This document shows, one piece after another, positions 23,259-27,569 of a DNA stretch of 27,569 nucleotides (positions are counted from its first letter, which is position 1; every line of letters begins with the position of its first letter). The stretch spans positions 1 through 27,569 of the forward strand of contig NZ_CAJMDQ010000023.1 in assembly GCF_905212195.1 (NCBI RefSeq), written 5' to 3'. The notes beneath the pieces are model-generated. The model was not told the origin of the DNA. It saw nothing but the letters and a program-made list of their open reading frames with translations, and did no database searches. A program made the position numbers and the translations under genes. The DNA is from an uncultured Anaerotignum sp. Lineage in GTDB: Bacteria; Bacillota; Clostridia; Lachnospirales; Anaerotignaceae.

Positions 23259-25838
23259 TTAAGCGTTTCTGCCGCAGCACTGTTTGTATTTCTTGCCGCT
23301 GCCGCAAGGGCAGGGATCATTTCTGCCAACTTTTTCTTCGGCACGTTTCTTAGGCTGTTTCACTGCGGAATCGTCCTTGTTGGTGAACATGGGTTTCTGC
23401 ACTTCTTCCCGTTTTGCTTCGGTTTCGATGCGGACACGGTAGAGGATTTTCAGGGTATCTTCCTGAATGTGGTTGCTCATTTCCTCGAACATGTCGTATG
23501 CAGCAAATTTATATTCAATCAGAGGGTCTCTCTGTGCGTAAGCGTGCAGACCAATGCCCTGACGCATCTGGTCCATATCGTCGATATGATCCATCCATTT
23601 CTGGTCGATGACACGAAGCATTACCACGCGTTCCAGTTCACGCATTTTTTCTTCGTCGCCGATTTCTTTTTCTTTCAGTTCATAGAGCTGAACACCCAGT
23701 TTTTTCAGGTTTTCTTTCAGCTTGTCTTTTGTCATTTTTTCCAGAGCGTCTTCTTTGATGTTGATTCTGCCAACAGGGATGATGGCGGAGAAAGATTCGC
23801 TCAGAGCGTTCATATCCCATTCTTCGGGCATCTGTTCATCGCTGATATGGGCGTCGATGATGCGGTCGATGGTCTGGGAAATCATACCCATGATGCTGTC
23901 GCGAAGGTTTTCGCCGTAAAGTACACGTTTTCTTTCGCCGTAAATAACTTCACGCTGTTCGTTCATAACCTGATCGTATTCCAGCAGATGTTTACGAACG
24001 GCAAAGTTGTTGCCTTCTACTTTCTTCTGGGCGTTTTCGATGGCTTTTGTCAGCATGCCTGCTTCGATGGGTTCGTCTTCATCCATACCCATGGCGTCAA
24101 CCAGTTTCATGGTCTTTTCGGAGCCAAACAGACGCATCAGGTCGTCTTCCAGAGAGATATAGAATCTGGATTCACCGGGGTCACCCTGACGGCCGGCACG
24201 ACCACGGAGCTGGTTATCGATACGTCTGGATTCATGACGTTCTGTACCGATGATCTTCAGACCACCCAGTTCTGCAACGCCTTCACCCAGCTTGATGTCG
24301 GTACCACGACCAGCCATGTTGGTAGCGATGGTAACGGCGTTCATCTGACCAGCCAGTGCAACGATTTCCGCTTCTTTTGCGTGGTATTTTGCATTCAGCA
24401 CCTGATGAGGGATGCCTTCCCGTTTCAACAGTTTGCTCAGTTCTTCGGATTTATCAATGGTAACGGTACCTACCAGTACAGGCTGACCTTTTGCGTGAGC
24501 TTCTGCGATGTCACGAACAACAGCACGGAATTTACCTGCTTCTGTGCGGTAAACAACGTCCTGCAGGTCTTTTCTGGCAACAGGTCTGTTTGTGGGGATT
24601 TCCACAACGTCCATACCGTAAATGTTACGGAATTCGTCTTCTTCTGTTTTCGCTGTACCAGTCATACCGCATTTTTTCTTATATTTGTTGAAGTAGTTCT
24701 GGAATGTGATGGTTGCCAGTGTTTTGCTTTCCCGGCGTACCTGTACATTTTCTTTGGCTTCGATTGCCTGATGCAGACCGTCGGAGTAACGTCTGCCGGG
24801 CATCATACGGCCGGTGAATTCGTCAACGATAACGATTTCCCCTTCATGTACCACATAGTCTTTGTCCAGATGCATGTTGTAGTTTGCTTTCAGAGCGTTG
24901 TTGATGTGGTGCTGCAGTTCCAGGTTTTCGGGGTCAGACAGGTTATCTACGTTGAAGAATTTTTCTGCCTTTGCGATACCTTCCTGTGTCAGCACAACGC
25001 TTTTTGCCTTTTCATCCACGATGAAGTCCCCTTCTTCCTGAAGTTCTTCTTTCATCAGAGGGTTCATAGCTTCTTCTTCGTTGAGGATGCGGCCTTTTTT
25101 CAGCTGTTTTACAAACAGATCGGCTACGCGGTACAGGTCTGTGGACTTGGAGCCGCTGCCGGAAATGATCAGTGGTGTTCTGGCTTCGTCGATGAGGACG
25201 GAGTCCACTTCGTCGATGATGGCAAAGTGCAGGTCACGCTGTACCATGCTTTCTTTGCGGACTACCATGTTGTCACGGAGATAGTCGAAACCGAATTCAT
25301 TGTTGGTGCCGTATGTGATGTCACATGCATAAGCGGCACGACGTTCGTTGTTGTCCATGCTGTTGAGGATACAGCCAACGGTCAGACCCAGGAAACGGAA
25401 TACTTCGCCCATCCATTCGCTGTCACGCTGTGCCAGGTAGTCATTGACAGTAACAACGTGTACGCCCTTGCCTTCCAGTGCGTTCAGGTACGCAGGCAGG
25501 GTAGCCACCAGTGTTTTACCTTCACCAGTACGCATTTCGGCAATACGTCCCTGGTGCATAACGATACCGCCCATGAGCTGTACAGGGAAATGACGCATAT
25601 TCAGTACATGGGGACGGGAAGCCGCTTCTCTTACAACAGCGTATGCTTCCGGCAGAATATCGTCCAAAGTTTCGCCTTTTGCCAGACGGTCTTTGAATTC
25701 CTGTGTTTTGCCTCTGAGTTCTTCATCAGAGAGTTTTTCGTATTCAGGACCCAGTGCTTCGATTTTGCTTACGATTGGTTTGATTTTCTTGATTTCTTTT
25801 TCACTGTAGTTCCCGAATATTTTTTCCAATAAACCCAT
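23259..25838 (-). CDS. secA: Preprotein translocase ATPase SecA
   Basis: SecA is the motor that drives unfolded preproteins through SecYEG. This 859-residue protein has Walker A GEGKT at 105-109 in the MRTGEGKTLVATLPAYL segment, Walker B DEVD at 209-212 followed by SVLIDEARTPLIISG, the second RecA-like domain with NMAGRGTDIKLG and RQGDPGESRF, and the C-terminal zinc-binding tail CPCGSGKKYKQCCG that contacts SecB-like partners or lipids. The frame opens at a GTG at 25847, but that GTG is part of the AGGTGA ribosome site; the ATG at 25838 (MGLLEKIFGN) is the likely start. It heads the cluster that continues with the C39/GNAT fusion, prfB, the pseudouridine synthase and the nucleotidyltransferase. 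Confidence 0.97.
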   Translation of the reverse strand: MGLLEKIFGNYSEKEIKKIKPIVSKIEALGPEYEKLSDEELRGKTQEFKDRLAKGETLDDILPEAYAVVREAASRPHVLNMRHFPVQLMGGIVMHQGRIAEMRTGEGKTLVATLPAYLNALEGKGVHVVTVNDYLAQRDSEWMGEVFRFLGLTVGCILNSMDNNERRAAYACDITYGTNNEFGFDYLRDNMVVRKESMVQRDLHFAIIDEVDSVLIDEARTPLIISGSGSKSTDLYRVADLFVKQLKKGRILNEEEAMNPLMKEELQEEGDFIVDEKAKSVVLTQEGIAKAEKFFNVDNLSDPENLELQHHINNALKANYNMHLDKDYVVHEGEIVIVDEFTGRMMPGRRYSDGLHQAIEAKENVQVRRESKTLATITFQNYFNKYKKKCGMTGTAKTEEDEFRNIYGMDVVEIPTNRPVARKDLQDVVYRTEAGKFRAVVRDIAEAHAKGQPVLVGTVTIDKSEELSKLLKREGIPHQVLNAKYHAKEAEIVALAGQMNAVTIATNMAGRGTDIKLGEGVAELGGLKIIGTERHESRRIDNQLRGRAGRQGDPGESRFYISLEDDLMRLFGSEKTMKLVDAMGMDEDEPIEAGMLTKAIENAQKKVEGNNFAVRKHLLEYDQVMNEQREVIYGERKRVLYGENLRDSIMGMISQTIDRIIDAHISDEQMPEEWDMNALSESFSAIIPVGRINIKEDALEKMTKDKLKENLKKLGVQLYELKEKEIGDEEKMRELERVVMLRVIDQKWMDHIDDMDQMRQGIGLHAYAQRDPLIEYKFAAYDMFEEMSNHIQEDTLKILYRVRIETEAKREEVQKPMFTNKDDSAVKQPKKRAEEKVGRNDPCPCGSGKKYKQCCGRNA

Positions 25839-25914
25839 TTGGTTCACCTCATTTTTTCTTTTTCCTGTATGTCCCGTGGAAAGCCATGCTTTCTCATAGG
25901 CATACTTTTACATT

Positions 25915-25920
25915 ATTATA
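25915..25920 (-). promoter_or_regulatory. Candidate -10 element for secA
   Basis: A perfect TATAAT lies on the - strand about 75 bases ahead of the secA ATG. No good -35 is visible 16-18 bases before it, because that position falls in the arm of the terminator at 25935-25976. Confidence 0.35.
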
Positions 25921-25929
25921 GTTTAGCAG

Positions 25930-25977
25930 AAAAACAGCCTTCGGCGCAAGCATAAAATGCCCGAAAACCGAAGGCTT
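25930..25977 (-). terminator. Terminator of the ktr-GNAT cluster
   Basis: AGCCTTCGG pairs with CCGAAGGCT (25968-25976 with 25935-25943), with a small GCAT/ATGC stem inside the loop and GTTTTTC after it on the - strand. Confidence 0.75.
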
Positions 25978-26018
25978 TACAAAACTTTAAGGAAATTGTA
26001 ACTTCTTTCCCATACTTT

Positions 26019-26462
26019 TTACAGTTTATACGAAAAATAGACCATATCTTTGAGCAGTATGCCATCCTCTACAATGGGATGGTCATAATGATGAACGAAA
26101 AAATCCGTGATTCTATGGGAGAATTGGAAGCCGCAGGCCATGTAAAAACCCATGGTTTTGGGCGTTTCTCCTGTTCCTGCCTGCAAAATGCCTTTTCCTT
26201 GCAGTTTTTCCTGCCAGAACCGCACCAGCTGTTTTCCATATCCTTTGCCCTGAAAAGCAGGCAAAACAGCGATGTTTTTCAGTTCCCACAGATTTTCTCC
26301 TTCTTTGGTCACAACGGAAAGGGCAATGGCGTCTTCCCCGTCAAACAGTACTGCCATCTCTCCTCTTTCCAGATATTTCATGACCATGTCCTCCTGCTCA
26401 TCTCCCAGCAGGAGCAAATCCATGAAGTCCGTTTTTCCCGTAAATATCTGCCGCAGCTCCAT
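26019..26462 (-). CDS. GNAT family N-acetyltransferase
   Basis: This 147-residue protein is a single GNAT domain. The acetyl-CoA-binding segment is LKNIAVLPAFQGKGYGKQLV, with the Q-x-x-G-x-G pattern intact, and motif B is MGFYMACGFQFSHRITDFF. The acceptor cannot be predicted. Its ATG follows the ktrA stop with a single base between (TGA-T-ATG) and no strong ribosome site, so translation is probably coupled to ktrA. That makes a link to the potassium system possible but unproved. It ends the ktr transcript at the hairpin 25930-25977. Confidence 0.9.
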   Translation of the reverse strand: MELRQIFTGKTDFMDLLLLGDEQEDMVMKYLERGEMAVLFDGEDAIALSVVTKEGENLWELKNIAVLPAFQGKGYGKQLVRFWQEKLQGKGILQAGTGETPKTMGFYMACGFQFSHRITDFFVHHYDHPIVEDGILLKDMVYFSYKL

Positions 26463-26463
26463 A

Positions 26464-27114
26464 TCAGTAAGCTACCCGGCGGATGTCGTTGATGTGTCCC
26501 AGTACCATGATATGTTCGTCTTCATTGAATACGTAGTTGGGGCCGGGAATGGGAATCACGCCTTCCCCCTGTTTCACCGCTACAATATTCAGATTATAGC
26601 GAGCACGGAAGTTAACATCCACAACGGTTCTGCCCAGCCAACGTTCCATGGGGCGGATTTCCGCAATGTAATAATCTTCCACAAAGGGGATGCAGTCGAA
26701 AATATTGTCAGAGCTTGCAGCAATGGCAATTTGTTCTGCCACGTTTTTCTCAGGATAAATGACAACGTCAGCACCGTTTCTTTTCAGGAATTTTGCCTGA
26801 ATGTCCTCGTCAGCTTTGGCATAAACCTTTTTCGCGCCCAGTTCCTTCAGGAAACTTGCAATCTGCAAACTGTTCTTGAAATTTGTACCCATGCAGACAA
26901 AGCAGGCGTCGAACAGGTCAATGCTGAAAGAGCGGAGCACATCAATGTTGGTGCAGTCCCCTACACGTCCGCTGACGCCAAGGGGCAGCACATCTTCCAC
27001 TGCTTCGGAGTCCTTATCCACTACCATGATCTCACATTCATTTTCTGCCAGAGAGCGGCACAAATGATGGCCAAAAGAGCCCATACCAATAATCAAAAAG
27101 GATTTCATTTCCAT
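26464..27114 (-). CDS. ktrA: Ktr/Trk potassium uptake regulatory subunit (TrkA/KtrA)
   Basis: This 216-residue cytosolic protein is the RCK gating ring of a Ktr-type potassium channel. The N-terminal Rossmann domain has G10-x-G12-x-x-G15 (GMGSFGHHL) and an acidic residue at the end of the second strand, D33 in VVDKD, the pattern for NAD(H) or ATP binding. Residues about 135-216 are a TrkA_C domain. Length is typical of KtrA (about 220), half that of enterobacterial TrkA. The ATG at 27114 follows CAGGAGGAAG; an ATG two codons later is possible. It follows ktrB by about 25 bases. In other Firmicutes, c-di-AMP binds this C-terminal domain; that applies here only by family analogy. Confidence 0.92.
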   Translation of the reverse strand: MEMKSFLIIGMGSFGHHLCRSLAENECEIMVVDKDSEAVEDVLPLGVSGRVGDCTNIDVLRSFSIDLFDACFVCMGTNFKNSLQIASFLKELGAKKVYAKADEDIQAKFLKRNGADVVIYPEKNVAEQIAIAASSDNIFDCIPFVEDYYIAEIRPMERWLGRTVVDVNFRARYNLNIVAVKQGEGVIPIPGPNYVFNEDEHIMVLGHINDIRRVAY

Positions 27115-27139
27115 AACTTCCTCCTGTTACATGTCTAAA

Positions 27140-27569
27140 TTATCCAATGGTGATCTTTTCCAGAGGCATGGTCACAGGCGGCGCCGCTTTCCGTTCCATA
27201 AGGGCTACGGCAAAGGAAATACTGCCCACCCTGCCGCAGTACATGAGGAAAATGATGACCAGACGGGAGAATACCTCCAATTCTCTGGTGATGCCTGTGG
27301 AAATGCCTACGGTACCCATGGCGGAGAATGCTTCAAAAAGCACATCCGTCAGTTCCAGATTCTGCACACTGCAGATGGCAATGGTACCAAGGATCACAAA
27401 AATCAAATTGACAAAAAATACGTAAATGGCCTTGTGCAGGGCGTCTTCTTCCAGCCGTCTGCCAAAAATATTGGCACTGCGGGCATGACGCACCCCAGCC
27501 AGTGTATACATGAGAATGACCATCAGTGTGGTGGTCTTGATGCCGCCGGCAGGGGAGCCGGGGCTGCCG
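27140..27569 (-). CDS. ktrB: Ktr/Trk potassium channel subunit (TrkH/KtrB), partial
   Basis: Only the C-terminal 142 residues are present; the gene runs off the right edge, so the start and first pores are missing. The visible part begins in the conserved GSPGSPAGGIKTTT of the third pore repeat, continues with hydrophobic helices, and contains the fourth-repeat selectivity filter MGTVGISTGIT. It ends IFLMYCGRVGSISFAVAL and a short basic tail. This is the membrane, K+-conducting subunit that works with the ring protein encoded just downstream. SPG-S-P replaces the more common S-T at the pore repeat, a minor change. Confidence 0.9.
   Translation of the reverse strand, partial: GSPGSPAGGIKTTTLMVILMYTLAGVRHARSANIFGRRLEEDALHKAIYVFFVNLIFVILGTIAICSVQNLELTDVLFEAFSAMGTVGISTGITRELEVFSRLVIIFLMYCGRVGSISFAVALMERKAAPPVTMPLEKITIG

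Noticed and set aside
22113..25832. 1239-codon open frame on + opposite secA and the C39/GNAT gene
   Set aside because: It is an antisense shadow: Phe/His/Cys-rich, spans two real genes on the other strand and an intergenic gap, and resembles no family.

Overview
The window reads as a low-to-mid GC, Gram-positive anaerobe of the Clostridia, probably Lachnospirales-like. The evidence is the efp plus CD1247-type zinc-ribbon pair, the metG-tatD-yabE order known from Bacillus, a Met-type T-box, an RF2 gene with a programmed frameshift, a rhodanese-less ThiI next to a NifS-like desulfurase, and AGGAGG ribosome sites nearly everywhere. The genus is an inference; there is no rRNA here. Almost all of it is chromosomal core and transport content. 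I see no insertion sequence, prophage, CRISPR array or tRNA gene.

Layout. 1-5400: ion transport. A SulP anion transporter and a CPA1 K+/H+ antiporter with two C-terminal RCK_C (TrkA_C) domains lie on +; a hotdog thioesterase and a cation diffusion facilitator lie on -, each convergent pair sharing a hairpin terminator. 5400-7450 (-): a NifX-like protein and YqeG phosphatase from one strong promoter, then efp and a CD1247-type zinc-ribbon protein from another. 7540-8660 (+): an M29 aminopeptidase. 8770-9012 (-): a small unknown protein. 9138-13367 (+): promoter, methionine T-box, metG, tatD, then a YabE-like G5/3D cell-wall protein with its own long leader. 13368-13960: a gene-free gap between convergent genes, packed with inverted repeats.

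13961-27569 (all -): a secreted stalk-domain protein; the prmA-rsmE-nifS-thiI cluster, which modifies ribosomes and tRNA and supplies sulfur for s4U; the secA - C39/GNAT fusion - prfB - rluA - nucleotidyltransferase cluster; and a ktrB(trkH)-ktrA-GNAT cluster cut by the right edge.

Most worth a second look: a cysteine-protease-like domain fused to a GNAT acetyltransferase and inserted between secA and prfB; two places (SulP and yabE leaders) where a good promoter runs straight into a terminator-like hairpin; two intergenic hairpins far apart with the same core; the structured gap at 13.4-13.96 kb; a CDF transporter lacking one metal-ligand position, behind a foldable leader; and a GNAT gene coupled to ktrA. 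No clearly new multi-gene defence or biosynthetic system is visible.
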